In this document: in pieces, positions 8,685 to 17,122 of the stretch
How positions within the stretch are numbered: the stretch's first letter is position 1
How the letters are laid out: the number at the start of each line of letters is the position of its first letter
Assembly (NCBI GenBank): GCA_017305665.1
Contig: JAFKKH010000028.1
Location: 1-64,000 of the forward strand
DNA length: 64,000 nucleotides
From: Hyphomicrobiales bacterium
GTDB taxonomy: Bacteria > Pseudomonadota > Alphaproteobacteria > Rhizobiales > Xanthobacteraceae
Direction of reading: 5' to 3'
Notes under the pieces: generated by a model
What the model was told of the DNA's origin: nothing
The model's database searches: none
What the model saw: the letters and a program-made list of their open reading frames with translations, nothing else
Translations under genes and position numbers: made by a program

Positions 8685-8818
8685 CGTTGAGCATCGGACT
8701 CGCACCGCCTGATCTTATCCACTGCCTTTCCGGCGACATCGACAACTTTAACGAAATAGGTAGGCCAAAAGTTACGCCGGGATCGCATGTAGAGCGCGGG
8801 AAACGACAGGACAAAGCG

Positions 8819-9199
8819 ATGCTGGCACACGGTCAATATTCGGTTTGGTTCAAGGCGAAGCAAGGCGACGGACTGGGAGTCATCACGCTGCGCGACGGTC
8901 ACATCCACGGTGGCGACAAGCTGGTGACATACACCGGCACCTACAGCGAGAGCGGCGACGATTTCCACGCCTCGATCAAGACCAAACGCCACGCGCCTGG
9001 CAGGCTTCCGCTGTTTCAGATCGACGAGCTCGACATCGAACTGGACGGCACATCCCGCGGACACATCATCACCGCGAGCGGCACCGTCAAGCAGGTGCCG
9101 ACCACTCCGTTCGATGTGATCCTGATTCCGATTGCGGATGAATCCAACCGGTCTCCTCCAGGAGGCTCAAGCGCGCCCTACGACGTCGCCGCCGAATAA
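8819..9199 (+). CDS. GrlR-like small regulatory protein
   Basis: 126 residues from the ATG at 8819, which has an AGGA site 7 nt upstream; an in-frame ATG 44 codons earlier is unlikely because the extra residues look non-coding. The pattern G-x-Y-x-V-x-F near the start, G-x-G-V-x-T-L-R-D-G-x-I-x-G-G-D, then Y-x-G-x-Y and a later D-x-L-x-I-E-L-x-G matches the GrlR fold (an 8-strand lipocalin-like barrel). GrlR represses type III secretion in enteric pathogens by binding GrlA. No GrlA or secretion genes are visible here, so that role should not be transferred. A generic small beta-barrel protein is the safe reading. Confidence 0.6.
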   Translation: MLAHGQYSVWFKAKQGDGLGVITLRDGHIHGGDKLVTYTGTYSESGDDFHASIKTKRHAPGRLPLFQIDELDIELDGTSRGHIITASGTVKQVPTTPFDVILIPIADESNRSPPGGSSAPYDVAAE

Positions 9200-9225
9200 T
9201 CCGCGCTGACGCAGACGCTTCTTTC

Positions 9226-9248
9226 ACCTCTCCCTGAAAGAGAGAGGT
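9226..9248. terminator. Hairpin between convergent genes (possible weak terminator or repeat)
   Basis: A 7-bp stem ACCTCTC / GAGAGGT with a 9-nt loop lies between the GrlR-like gene and the serine hydrolase, which converge here. There is no T-run, so it is either a weak terminator or a copy of a small dispersed repeat. Confidence 0.35.
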
Positions 9249-9268
9249 CGGAGGCAACATGCCTCGGC

Positions 9269-10561
9269 TCATTGTTCCGGCGCCTCGTAGACCAGCTTCT
9301 CGAATGCATGCTGAACCCGCCCGCGATCGGCACCGACCTGCACCATCATCACAGCGACCATGTCGCGGCTGGGATCGATCACGAATTGAGGCCCGCTGCC
9401 CCCGTTCCATTTGAGTTCACCGATCGAGCCGGGCTCCGGCCGCTCCGCGCTGCTGCCGTGGTTGATCCGGACGGCGAAACCGAAGCCGAAGCCGAGCGCT
9501 GTGCCGGGAAAATAGTCGGCGTCATGCACGACGCCGGAGCCCGGCCCCACGTGATCGGTCGTCATTTGCGCATAGGACTTCGGACTGAGGTAGCGCTTGC
9601 CGTCCAGCACTCCGCGCTGAAGAATCATCTGCGAAAAGCGGGCATAGTCGGCGGCGGTCGAGACCAGCCCGGCGGCGCCGGATTGCCATCGTCTGTGCGA
9701 CCGACGCTCGCGTTCGGCGTCGACCAGTTCGGGATCGCTGGGCGAAGGTTCTGCCATGCGCGCGCGCTCGGCATCGCTCTCGAGCACATATTTCGTACTG
9801 GTCATGCCGAGCGGATCGAAGATGTGCTGCTTCTCGAAATCATAGAGCGTCTGCCCCGACGCCACCTCGATGACGCGGCCGAGCACGTCGGTGGACGCGC
9901 CGTAGCGCCACAGCGTGCCGGGCTGCCCCGCCAGCGGAAGTTTCGCAATGCGCTCGGCGAAGGTCGCATTGTCGAAATCCCCCGCGAACAAATCGGCATT
10001 GGCATAGGCCTGATTGATCAGGTCATCGACGGTGTACTCATAGGTGATACCCGAGGTGTGCCGCAAAAGATCGGCAACGGTCGGCGGCCGTTTCGGTGCG
10101 ACCCGCCTCAGGACCGGCTTGCCGTCCGCACCCTTCGTTGTGACGCCGACCTGCACACCGGCAAAGGATGGAATGTATTTCGCGATCGGATCGTCGAGCG
10201 CCATCTTGCCGGCGTCGACCAGCATCATGGCCGCGACGCTGGTGATCGGCTTGGTCATCGAATGCAACGCAAACAGCGCATCGGGCGTCATCGGTGATTT
10301 CGTCGCGACGTCGCGCATACCGAACGTCTTCATATAGATCTGCTTGCCGTGCTGCTGGATCAGCACGACCGCGCCCGGAATCCTGCCGCTTGCGACCTCG
10401 GTGTCGAAGAACGCGGTGATGCGATCGAGGCCGGCCTGCGTCGGCGCCAGAGTCTCGGCGGCGCCGGCTTCCAGAGCGCACGGCATGAATAGAACGAGAA
10501 GCAGAAGCACAGACCGCAAGCGTCGCGAAGATAATCCGGTCATGACAAGCGGGCGATTCAT
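9269..10561 (-). CDS. Exported serine hydrolase, class C beta-lactamase / esterase family
   Basis: About 430 residues from the ATG at 10561; earlier in-frame starts reach 10630 and a later ATG is at 10543. An R-R-L-R-S followed by LLLLVLFMPCALEAGAAE is a signal peptide. The nucleophile motif S-x-x-K is seen in LHSMTKP, the tyrosine motif as LWRYGAS, and the C-terminal K-S/T-G-equivalent as WNGGSG. These place it in the beta-lactamase-fold esterase / D-aminopeptidase group (EstB-like). It is probably periplasmic and acts on esters or peptides; true beta-lactamase activity is unlikely but cannot be ruled out. Confidence 0.85.
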   Translation of the reverse strand: MNRPLVMTGLSSRRLRSVLLLLVLFMPCALEAGAAETLAPTQAGLDRITAFFDTEVASGRIPGAVVLIQQHGKQIYMKTFGMRDVATKSPMTPDALFALHSMTKPITSVAAMMLVDAGKMALDDPIAKYIPSFAGVQVGVTTKGADGKPVLRRVAPKRPPTVADLLRHTSGITYEYTVDDLINQAYANADLFAGDFDNATFAERIAKLPLAGQPGTLWRYGASTDVLGRVIEVASGQTLYDFEKQHIFDPLGMTSTKYVLESDAERARMAEPSPSDPELVDAERERRSHRRWQSGAAGLVSTAADYARFSQMILQRGVLDGKRYLSPKSYAQMTTDHVGPGSGVVHDADYFPGTALGFGFGFAVRINHGSSAERPEPGSIGELKWNGGSGPQFVIDPSRDMVAVMMVQVGADRGRVQHAFEKLVYEAPEQ

Positions 10562-10857
10562 TTTCCGATAGCCGCAAAGGTTCATACTGTATTCGAACAC
10601 CGGATACATGGCGCAGAGAGACGCGCGCAACGTCCTCCCCCATCATACAAGATACGCACGGAACCACGGCCCGGCCCCGTTCGTCTCCAAATGGAAATTT
10701 TGTATGCGCTCCTGTCACGCCTTGCGCTAGACTGCCTCGATACACTTTTGCGCCAGCGGATTGTCCCTGCCTTGAAGCAACCTGTTGCATCCTCCCGTCG
10801 CAGCTTCTCACCCGACCACGCGTCGGACCCGACACCCAAGCGGCGGAATCCAGCCTG

Positions 10858-11853
10858 ATGATGAAGTGGATCGAGGAATTCCGGCGCGGCTGGCAGGGCA
10901 TCTCCGAGCCGCCGCTGGCGTTGCGTTTCGGCCTCGTCGTGATCTGCCTCGTCCTCTCCACAGCCTTCCGGTTCTGCGTCGCGTTTTTGCGCGACGACAC
11001 ACCCTACAGTCCGTATCTGCCAGGGGTATTCGCAGCGGCCGCAGTCGGCGGCAGCCGGGCCGGAATAGCGACGGCGCTGGGCGGCGCGCTGCTCGGCCTG
11101 ACGCTGGATTTCGGTGGCGCGCCGCACCGGTTGGCGGCGGCGGCCATCATGACTGTCTATCTGGTCATCGCGTCGCTGATCATATGGGGTGTGCGGCATT
11201 ATCGCTCGCTGGTGAGACACCACCGCGAACTGGCGGACCGCCTCGTCAACGAGGAGCGCTATCGCGCACTCGTGGTCGAGGAGTTGCAGCACCGCCTCAA
11301 GAACAAGCTGGCCGCTATCCATGCCGTGGTCCGGCAGGCGCTCCACGAACATCCGGTGGCCTGGAATCGGATCGATGGCCGCATCCGCGCGCTGTCGGCG
11401 ACCGACGACCTGATCGCCCGCACCGAGGGCCGTGGCTGCGACATCATCGATCTGCTGCGCTCCGAGCTCGGCCCCTATGGCCACGTCCGTTTCACCCTCA
11501 ACGGCGATCCGCTGTTCCTGCCGGCCAAACTTGCGGTCAGCCTGGCCCTGATGTTTCACGAGCTCGCCACCAACGCCGCGAAGTACGGCGCGTTCGCCAC
11601 GCTGCACGGCCTGCTGCAGGTGTCATGGACCGTCGCCGACGACATCCTGTCGATCGTCTGGGACGAATCCGGAGGGCCGAGGATCAGCAACCAGGGTGAG
11701 CCGGGGTTCGGCACGCAGCTTCTGAATGTCGGGCTGCGTGCGTTCGACGGCAAGGCGGAGATCGCCTATCTCCCCACCGGGCTGCATTGCATGATGCAGT
11801 GCCGGATCCCCAGGAACGGCACGGAATTCAAAGGTACAGACCTCAATCGATGA
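10858..11853 (+). CDS. HWE-family membrane sensor histidine kinase
   Basis: 331 residues. Three or four N-terminal transmembrane segments (about residues 22-112) resemble a DUF4118-type membrane sensor. The phospho-acceptor is H145 in EELQHRLKNKLAAIHAVVRQ, followed by the HELATNAAKYGA N-box (near 230-242) and the W-x-E motif as IVWDESGG, which together define HWE kinases. No PAS or receiver domain is attached. HWE kinases in alphaproteobacteria often feed the general stress response or CheY-like single-domain regulators. No response regulator is adjacent, so it is an orphan. Its 3' end overlaps the convergent cyclase gene by 11 bp. Confidence 0.88.
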   Translation: MMKWIEEFRRGWQGISEPPLALRFGLVVICLVLSTAFRFCVAFLRDDTPYSPYLPGVFAAAAVGGSRAGIATALGGALLGLTLDFGGAPHRLAAAAIMTVYLVIASLIIWGVRHYRSLVRHHRELADRLVNEERYRALVVEELQHRLKNKLAAIHAVVRQALHEHPVAWNRIDGRIRALSATDDLIARTEGRGCDIIDLLRSELGPYGHVRFTLNGDPLFLPAKLAVSLALMFHELATNAAKYGAFATLHGLLQVSWTVADDILSIVWDESGGPRISNQGEPGFGTQLLNVGLRAFDGKAEIAYLPTGLHCMMQCRIPRNGTEFKGTDLNR

Positions 11854-12616
11854 TCGCGACCGCGCGGGTCCAACCCGCCGAGGCGCGCTCGATCTTCACC
11901 GGGAAGCACGACACCATGAACCCGGTCGAGGGCAACTGCTCGAGGTTGTGCAGCTTCTCGATGTGGCAGTAGCCGATGTGGCGGCCGGCCTTGTGACCCT
12001 CCCAGATCAGGCTGGCGTCTTTCGTCTCGGCATATTTCTTCGCAGTATGGACGAACGGCGCATCCCAGCTCCAGCCGTCGATGCCGGTGAGGCGCACGCC
12101 GCGTTCGAGCAGGTACATGGTCGCGGCGTAGCCCATGCCGCAGCCGGAATTGACGTAGTCGGCCCGGCCATACTTCGCGCCGGCGGACGTGTTCACCACC
12201 ACGATCTCCAGCGGCCGCAGGGTGTGACCGATGCGCGTCAGCTCAGCCTCGACATCGGCGGCGGTCGCCACATAGCCATCGGGGAAATGCCGGAAGTCGA
12301 GCTTCACGCCGGGCTGGAAGCACCACTCCAGCGGCACCTCGTCGATGGTCCAGGATCGCTCGCCGCGATTCATGGTGGGGTGGAAATGCCAGGGCGCGTC
12401 GAGATGGGTGCCGTTGTGGGTCGAGAGCTGCACCTGCTCGACCGCCCAGCCCTGCCCGTCCGGCAGGTCCTGCGCCTTGAGGCCGTCGAAGAACTGCAGC
12501 ATCCGCGGCAGGCCCTGCTGGTGGTCGATGTAGGTGATATCAGGACCGTTGCCGGGTGGATCGGCCGGCACGTCGTTCTGCAGTGGCACCGAAATGTCGA
12601 TCAGGCGTCTGGCCAT
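11843..12616 (-). CDS. Cyclase-family hydrolase (kynurenine formamidase-like)
   Basis: 257 residues from the ATG at 12616, chosen for its AAGAGGAAACC ribosome site; an in-frame start 60 nt upstream lacks one. The family signature H-x-G-T-H-x-D-x-P-x-H-F is present as STHNGTHLDAPWHFHP (H67 to H77). It supplies the zinc ligands of the cyclase / kynurenine formamidase fold. Members hydrolyse N-formylkynurenine, cyclic amides or isatin-type rings. There is no tryptophan-degradation neighbour, so the substrate is open. Confidence 0.85.
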   Translation of the reverse strand: MARRLIDISVPLQNDVPADPPGNGPDITYIDHQQGLPRMLQFFDGLKAQDLPDGQGWAVEQVQLSTHNGTHLDAPWHFHPTMNRGERSWTIDEVPLEWCFQPGVKLDFRHFPDGYVATAADVEAELTRIGHTLRPLEIVVVNTSAGAKYGRADYVNSGCGMGYAATMYLLERGVRLTGIDGWSWDAPFVHTAKKYAETKDASLIWEGHKAGRHIGYCHIEKLHNLEQLPSTGFMVSCFPVKIERASAGWTRAVAIID

Positions 12617-12742
12617 AGGTTTCCTCTTAAGATGGCATTCCTCTTTAGGCTGATATCCGCACGCTTTCCGGCCCACGCGAATGCCGTTAATAATGACGTT
12701 AATTGATGACTTCCGGTTGGCGGAGGCGGCCGCGCCCCTGTC

Positions 12743-12758
12743 TGTGATCTATCTCACA
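12743..12758. promoter_or_regulatory. Exact CRP-type site TGTGA-N6-TCACA
   Basis: TGTGATCTATCTCACA is a perfect 5-bp inverted repeat with the 6-bp spacer of the Escherichia coli CRP half-site arrangement. It lies 68 bp before the start of the secreted Ig-like protein and in the divergent region with the cyclase gene. Recognition by a Crp/Fnr-family protein of this organism is inference. Confidence 0.45.
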
Positions 12759-12825
12759 TGAGAACGGGTCGCGCAGGCCGAAAATGCATTCGCTGAAATT
12801 TATTTGGCAATCGACAGGTGACATC

Positions 12826-13284
12826 ATGTCCATCCTGAAACGCACATCCCTCTGGCTCGGCGCATTCGCGCTCCTCGCGACCGCCGTCTGCCCGCCGGCG
12901 AAGGCGGGCGTCGTCCTGATCACCCAGGCGGAGGCCAATCTGCCGCCGCCGAAGATCAAGGTGTCCTCGCGCGCCATCACCCGCGGGCCCCGGATCGAGA
13001 TCGCCGACATCGACGACGGCAAACTGCATTCCCCGCTGCACTTCAAGCTGAAATTCCACGCCTACGGCGGCTCCAAGATCGATCCGACAAGCGTCACCGT
13101 GACCTATCTGCGCGGGTCGAACGTCGACCTGACGCCGCGGGTCGCGCCTTACGTGAAGGCGAGCGGCATCGACATCCCCGATGCCGAGGTGCCGGCCGGC
13201 GAGCACGCCATCCGCGTGGAGCTGAAGGACTCGGAAGGACGCACCTCGCAGACCAACTTCATCCTCGCGGTCGCCAAAAACTGA
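12826..13284 (+). CDS. Secreted protein with an immunoglobulin-like fold, function unknown
   Basis: 152 residues from the ATG at 12826; an ATG at 12784 is in frame but would precede the signal peptide with 14 non-typical residues. A lysine-arginine start, hydrophobic core and A-K-A-G cleavage site (about residue 25) form a signal peptide. The mature part alternates short beta-strand segments and ends G-E-H-A-I-R-V-E-L-K-D-S-E-G-R-T-S, the closing strands of a bacterial Ig-like / Big domain. It heads the co-oriented group that includes the caspase-like gene. Confidence 0.65.
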   Translation: MSILKRTSLWLGAFALLATAVCPPAKAGVVLITQAEANLPPPKIKVSSRAITRGPRIEIADIDDGKLHSPLHFKLKFHAYGGSKIDPTSVTVTYLRGSNVDLTPRVAPYVKASGIDIPDAEVPAGEHAIRVELKDSEGRTSQTNFILAVAKN

Positions 13285-13376
13285 ACAAGAGTGGAGACCG
13301 CGGCCACGCACCCCGCACGGCCGCCCTCCAGCAAGAGCAATGAAAGCCGCGGCCTGGCCCGGGTCGAGGAAACCAG

Positions 13377-14144
13377 ATGGAATGTCCGTTTTGCGCCGAG
13401 ACGATCAAGGACGAAGCGATCGTCTGCCGGCATTGCCGCCGCGATCTGCGCGTCGTCCGCCCGGTCATCGATGAGATTCAAGGCACGCTCGGCGACCTCG
13501 AACGCCTGCAGCGCGACCTCGACGAGGTCGGCCTGCATCTCGCGTTCCTGCGCGCGCCGCTGACGTTCATCGCGCGCTACGGCAGCCTGTATGTGCTGCT
13601 GCCGACCGCGCTGCTGCTCGCAGGCCACTACCTGCTGACCTTCTCCTTCGACGTCTCGACGGTGTATCTGCGCCTGCTGTCGGTCGCGATCCCCTTCCCG
13701 TTCGGCCTCGTGCTGTTCGTGCTGCACCGGATCGGCGTGCGCGGCGCGCTCGGCCTCGGCGCCACGACGGCGATCCTCGCCGTCACCGGGATGCTCAGCG
13801 TGGTCGGCCTGCTCGACCACGTGCCGATCGTGCCGGAGACCGCGCGCGACTGGCGCGAGACCTTCGAATACAGCCTCAGCATCACGCTCGCCTACGTTGC
13901 CGGCAACTTCCTCGCGCTGTTCGCCTTCCGCATGCTGCCGGGCCGGATCGCGCGGGTCGGCAAGCCGAGCATCGCGGCATTCCAGGTCGCGCAACTGCTC
14001 GGCCGCCATGTCGGCGAGGACGCCATGCGTCGCCGCGCCCGTCGCATCCAGGAACTGTTGAGAACCGCGGGCCCTGCCGTCGGCCTGTTGTCGACGATCG
14101 GCGCCTCGCTCTATACCGGCCTGAAGGGGATGTTCGGTGGTTAA
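13377..14144 (+). CDS. Zinc-ribbon membrane protein
   Basis: 255 residues, with a GAGGAAACC ribosome site. The N-terminus holds a zinc ribbon with C3-x2-C6 and C17-x2-C20 (ECPFC...VCRHCRRDL). A short amphipathic helix (about 27-60) and four hydrophobic segments between about 70 and 185 follow, then a basic cytoplasmic tail (GEDAMRRRARRIQELL). The zinc ribbon closely resembles that of the small protein at 16176-16364, on the other side of the caspase-like gene. Function unknown. Confidence 0.75.
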   Translation: MECPFCAETIKDEAIVCRHCRRDLRVVRPVIDEIQGTLGDLERLQRDLDEVGLHLAFLRAPLTFIARYGSLYVLLPTALLLAGHYLLTFSFDVSTVYLRLLSVAIPFPFGLVLFVLHRIGVRGALGLGATTAILAVTGMLSVVGLLDHVPIVPETARDWRETFEYSLSITLAYVAGNFLALFAFRMLPGRIARVGKPSIAAFQVAQLLGRHVGEDAMRRRARRIQELLRTAGPAVGLLSTIGASLYTGLKGMFGG

Positions 14145-14241
14145 CCTTCCAGAACCGGACGCGACGGACTCTCGCACGGCGTGTTGCGAGCCCGCCGGGT
14201 GGTTGGTATGGTTGCGGCCATTGCGAATAAGGGGGCTGCCG

Positions 14242-16104
14242 ATGCGGTCCGCACTTTTATTTTTATTGGGATTTTTGCTCTGCCTGTCCGCCGGTCCTGC
14301 GATGGCGGAAAAGCGCGTCGCCCTCGTCATCGGCATGTCAAAATACCAGCAGGTGCCGCGCCTGACCAATCCGGCGCGCGACGCCGCCGCGATGACAAAC
14401 CTGTTCAAGCAGGCCGGCTTCGACGTGGTGGATTCCAAGAGCGATCTCGGCATTTCCGGCCTGCGCCACGCCGTCCGTGACTTCGCGGAGATCGCGCGCA
14501 CCGCCGATATCGCCGTCGTCTACTATGCCGGCCACGGCATGGAGGTGAACGGCACCAACTACCTGATTCCGGTCGACGCCAAGCTCGCCAGCGACTTCGA
14601 CATCGAGGACGAGACCATCTCGCTCGACCGCGTGGTGCGCGCGCTCGATCCGGTCAAGCGGCTCAAGCTCGTCATCCTCGACGCCTGCCGCGACAACCCG
14701 TTCGCCAACTCGATGAAGCGCAGCATCGCCAGCCGCTCGATCGGACGCGGCCTCGCCGAGGTCGAGCCGACCACGTCGGACACGCTGATCGCCTTCGCGG
14801 CGAAGGCGGGCGCGGTGGCGAGCGACGGCGACGGCCAGAACAGCCCGTTCGCGACCGCGCTGGTGAAATACATCGCCGAGCCCGGACTGGACCTGCGCAT
14901 CGCCTTCGGCCGCGTGCGCGACGACGTGCTCAAGACCACCAACAATCGCCAGGAGCCGTTCGTCTATGGCTCGCTCGGCGGTGAAAACACCTCGCTGGTC
15001 CCTGCGGTGGCGAAGCCCGCGGACCCGGACGCGCAGGCCCGCGTCGACTACGAACTGGCGGCGCAGATCGGCACCAAGGAGGCATGGGATTCCTTCCTCG
15101 GCCGCCACAGCAAGGGGCTCTACGCCGACCTCGCGCGCGCCCAGAACAGCAAGCTGATGGCCGCGCAGCAGACCCAGGCGAAGGCGGATTCGGCGCGGCG
15201 CGACGCGGAAGACCAGGCCGCGAAGAAAACCGAGGAACTGCGCAAGCAGCTCGCGGAGCAGGCCGCGCGCCAGACTCTCGAAGCCAAGCACAAGCTGTCG
15301 GAGCAGGCCAAGAAGGACCTCGAGGAAGCGCGGCGCCAGATGGCGCTGCAGACCCAGAAGGAGCTGGACGCCGCCAAGCAGCAGATCGAGGAGGCCAAGA
15401 AGCAGGCCGAAGCCGCGCGGCTGCAGGTCGAAGCCGCCAAGAAGCAGGCCGCCGCCGATGCGCAGCGGCAGGTCGACGAGGCCAAGAAACAGGCCGAGGC
15501 CGAGGCACAGCGGCAGCTCGATGTCGCGCGACAGCAGGCGCTCGAACAACAGCAGGCGTTCGAAAAGCAGCAGGCCGACAAGAAGGCCAGCGAGGAGAAG
15601 ACCAAGCTCGCATCGCTTGCGCCCGCCCCACAGGTGCCGGTGACGCCGGCGCAAGCCGCGCCGACACCGCAGATGGACCCCGGCGACATCGCCCGCCTGC
15701 TGCAGGCGCACCTGCAGCGCGTCGGCTGCAATCCCGGCTCGATCGACGGCACCTGGGATGACGAATCGCGCAAGGCGCTCGCGCTGTTCAACAAGAACGC
15801 GCATACCAATTTCGACGTGAAGGTCGCAAGCCTCGATGCGCTCGACGGCGTCCGCAGCAAGCCCGACCGGGTCTGTCCGCTGATGTGCGCCAAGGGGCAG
15901 CGCGCCGACGGCGACCATTGCGTGCAGATCAGCTGCAATCGCGGCTACTTCCTGAATTCGGAAGGCGCGTGCGAGAAACGCGCGGAGCCTGCGCCGAAGC
16001 CGCGTACCGCGCATCGCGAACACGCGCCGCGCCGCGCCGCCGGTGGTGGCGGTGGGCACGGCGGCAAGTGCTTCTCGTTCAACGGCAAGACCTACTGCGA
16101 ATAA
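14242..16104 (+). CDS. Exported caspase-family (peptidase C14) protein with coiled coil
   Basis: 620 residues from the ATG at 14242, which follows an AAGGGGG site and opens a clear signal peptide (LLFLLGFLLCLSAGPAMAEK). Residues about 22-245 are a caspase p20-like domain with the catalytic dyad H98 (YYAGHGMEV) and C149 (ILDACRDNPF). A low-complexity K/Q/A/E coiled coil spans about 300-455. Then come a peptidoglycan-binding-like segment (LLQAHLQRVGCNPGSIDGTW) and a cysteine-rich tail ending in G-K-T-Y-C-E. Such proteins are cysteine endopeptidases, often cleaving after arginine or lysine; this one should act in the periplasm. An alternative start at 14137 overlaps the previous gene and would mask the signal peptide. 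Confidence 0.88.
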   Translation: MRSALLFLLGFLLCLSAGPAMAEKRVALVIGMSKYQQVPRLTNPARDAAAMTNLFKQAGFDVVDSKSDLGISGLRHAVRDFAEIARTADIAVVYYAGHGMEVNGTNYLIPVDAKLASDFDIEDETISLDRVVRALDPVKRLKLVILDACRDNPFANSMKRSIASRSIGRGLAEVEPTTSDTLIAFAAKAGAVASDGDGQNSPFATALVKYIAEPGLDLRIAFGRVRDDVLKTTNNRQEPFVYGSLGGENTSLVPAVAKPADPDAQARVDYELAAQIGTKEAWDSFLGRHSKGLYADLARAQNSKLMAAQQTQAKADSARRDAEDQAAKKTEELRKQLAEQAARQTLEAKHKLSEQAKKDLEEARRQMALQTQKELDAAKQQIEEAKKQAEAARLQVEAAKKQAAADAQRQVDEAKKQAEAEAQRQLDVARQQALEQQQAFEKQQADKKASEEKTKLASLAPAPQVPVTPAQAAPTPQMDPGDIARLLQAHLQRVGCNPGSIDGTWDDESRKALALFNKNAHTNFDVKVASLDALDGVRSKPDRVCPLMCAKGQRADGDHCVQISCNRGYFLNSEGACEKRAEPAPKPRTAHREHAPRRAAGGGGGHGGKCFSFNGKTYCE

Positions 16105-16175
16105 CGACATGGGGAGAGGTGAAGAGAACCACCGCCCCGGCTCCACTTATCGTATTTCATGATCCGTGACGTCCG

Positions 16176-16364
16176 ATGATCTGCCCGTTTTGCCGGCACG
16201 AGAACCACAAGGAGGCGCTGGTCTGCGCCGCCTGCGCGAGCGACATCGCCGTGCCGCAGGCGCTGATCGACGAGCGTGACGATCTGATCCGCAAGCGCGA
16301 CGCCATGCGCGACCAGCTCGCGCATGCGCGCGGCGAGTTGCAGCGGCTGCGGACGAGGAAGTAA
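16176..16364 (+). CDS. Small zinc-ribbon protein with C-terminal helix
   Basis: 62 residues. C3-x2-C6 and C17-x2-C20 (ICPFC...VCAACASDI) form a zinc ribbon with the same spacing as in the membrane protein at 13377. P-x-x-L-I-D-E-R and a charged helix (RKRDAMRDQLAHARGELQRL) follow and are likely a short coiled coil. There is no strong ribosome site. Its position 71 bp after the caspase-like gene and its similarity to the other zinc ribbon argue that it is real. Confidence 0.7.
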   Translation: MICPFCRHENHKEALVCAACASDIAVPQALIDERDDLIRKRDAMRDQLAHARGELQRLRTRK

Positions 16365-16419
16365 CGGCGGAATTACAACCGGACGCGCGTTCGCACAGAC
16401 GTTGAATGTTCGGACCGCG

Positions 16420-17004
16420 ATGGCTAATCATGGGCCCATTGATCTGCGCTGGATCGCCATGCGGATTTTAAAGCCAATAGCGGCTTGTATCGTTTCCGCG
16501 CTCATTGCTGGAGCAGCGACTTATTATTTGTCAGGCTCGCTCCGAAGCGTATTGCAGCCGAAAGAGACGCCCTGGGCAGGTGTCGGTGGCCTGCCCGTCT
16601 GCACGATAGGCGACAAGCGAAGCCCTGTTCCCACCTGGAGCCCGTCCCTGACCAAGGACGGCGATTTGACTGAAGAGCCGCCTCAGAACGAGGGGCAGGT
16701 CGTGTTCATCGAGATCACCGGCGACGGCGACAAGATCGGATGCGGCAACTCCGACAAGGATCACCTGTATGCGCTGTCGAAGCCGAACACGCCAGGGAGC
16801 GTCGATGACGGCGGTCTGGAGGTGAACCTGCGCGGCAATGTGCAGTTTCACAACGGGCTCTGCACCTTTCACGGGTTTTATATGAACCAGCCGGTTTACG
16901 GTATGCACCAGGGCTGGACCGAGACCTACTTCAAGCCGCTCGATCAGTTCGAAGTCATCAAGTCGGACACCTTCTGCTCGGAGCAGGCCGCCGCGCCGGG
17001 TTGA
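16420..17004 (+). CDS. Membrane-anchored or exported protein of unknown function
   Basis: 194 residues from the ATG at 16420; an ATG at 16459 also precedes the single hydrophobic helix (LKPIAACIVSALIAGAATYY). The remainder is soluble, with four or five cysteines and the strand GQVVFIEITGDGDKIGC, consistent with an extracytoplasmic, possibly disulfide-bonded domain. No family is recognised. It follows the zinc-ribbon gene in the same orientation and may belong to the same group. Confidence 0.6.
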   Translation: MANHGPIDLRWIAMRILKPIAACIVSALIAGAATYYLSGSLRSVLQPKETPWAGVGGLPVCTIGDKRSPVPTWSPSLTKDGDLTEEPPQNEGQVVFIEITGDGDKIGCGNSDKDHLYALSKPNTPGSVDDGGLEVNLRGNVQFHNGLCTFHGFYMNQPVYGMHQGWTETYFKPLDQFEVIKSDTFCSEQAAAPG

Positions 17005-17040
17005 AACGGATTGCGCTTATCACCTGATGAAGGCGCATCT

Positions 17041-17115
17041 TGATTGTCCGTCATTGCCAAGCATAGCCGTTCGAAGCACGGCGTCGCTTCGCTCGCCTAT
17101 GACCCGGCAATCGAG
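17041..17115. repeat. Dispersed intergenic repeat (GATTG...CGGCAATC type)
   Basis: GATTGTCCGTCATTGCC at the left and ATGACCCGGCAATC at the right enclose CACGGCGTCGCTTCGCTCGCC. The outer ends are imperfect inverted copies, and the sequence resembles the degenerate, non-coding repeats scattered through Bradyrhizobium-type genomes. It sits between convergent genes. Confidence 0.5.
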
Positions 17116-17122
17116 AACAGCG

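Noticed and set aside
10665-10690. Possible EcfG promoter (GGAAC...CGTT) before the histidine kinase
   Set aside because: The spacer is about 13 nt, outside the 16-17 nt range.
14338-16146. A 602-codon minus-strand frame antisense to the caspase-like gene
   Set aside because: Low-complexity L/G/R-rich translation mirrors the repetitive coiled-coil codons on the plus strand; no ribosome site or family.
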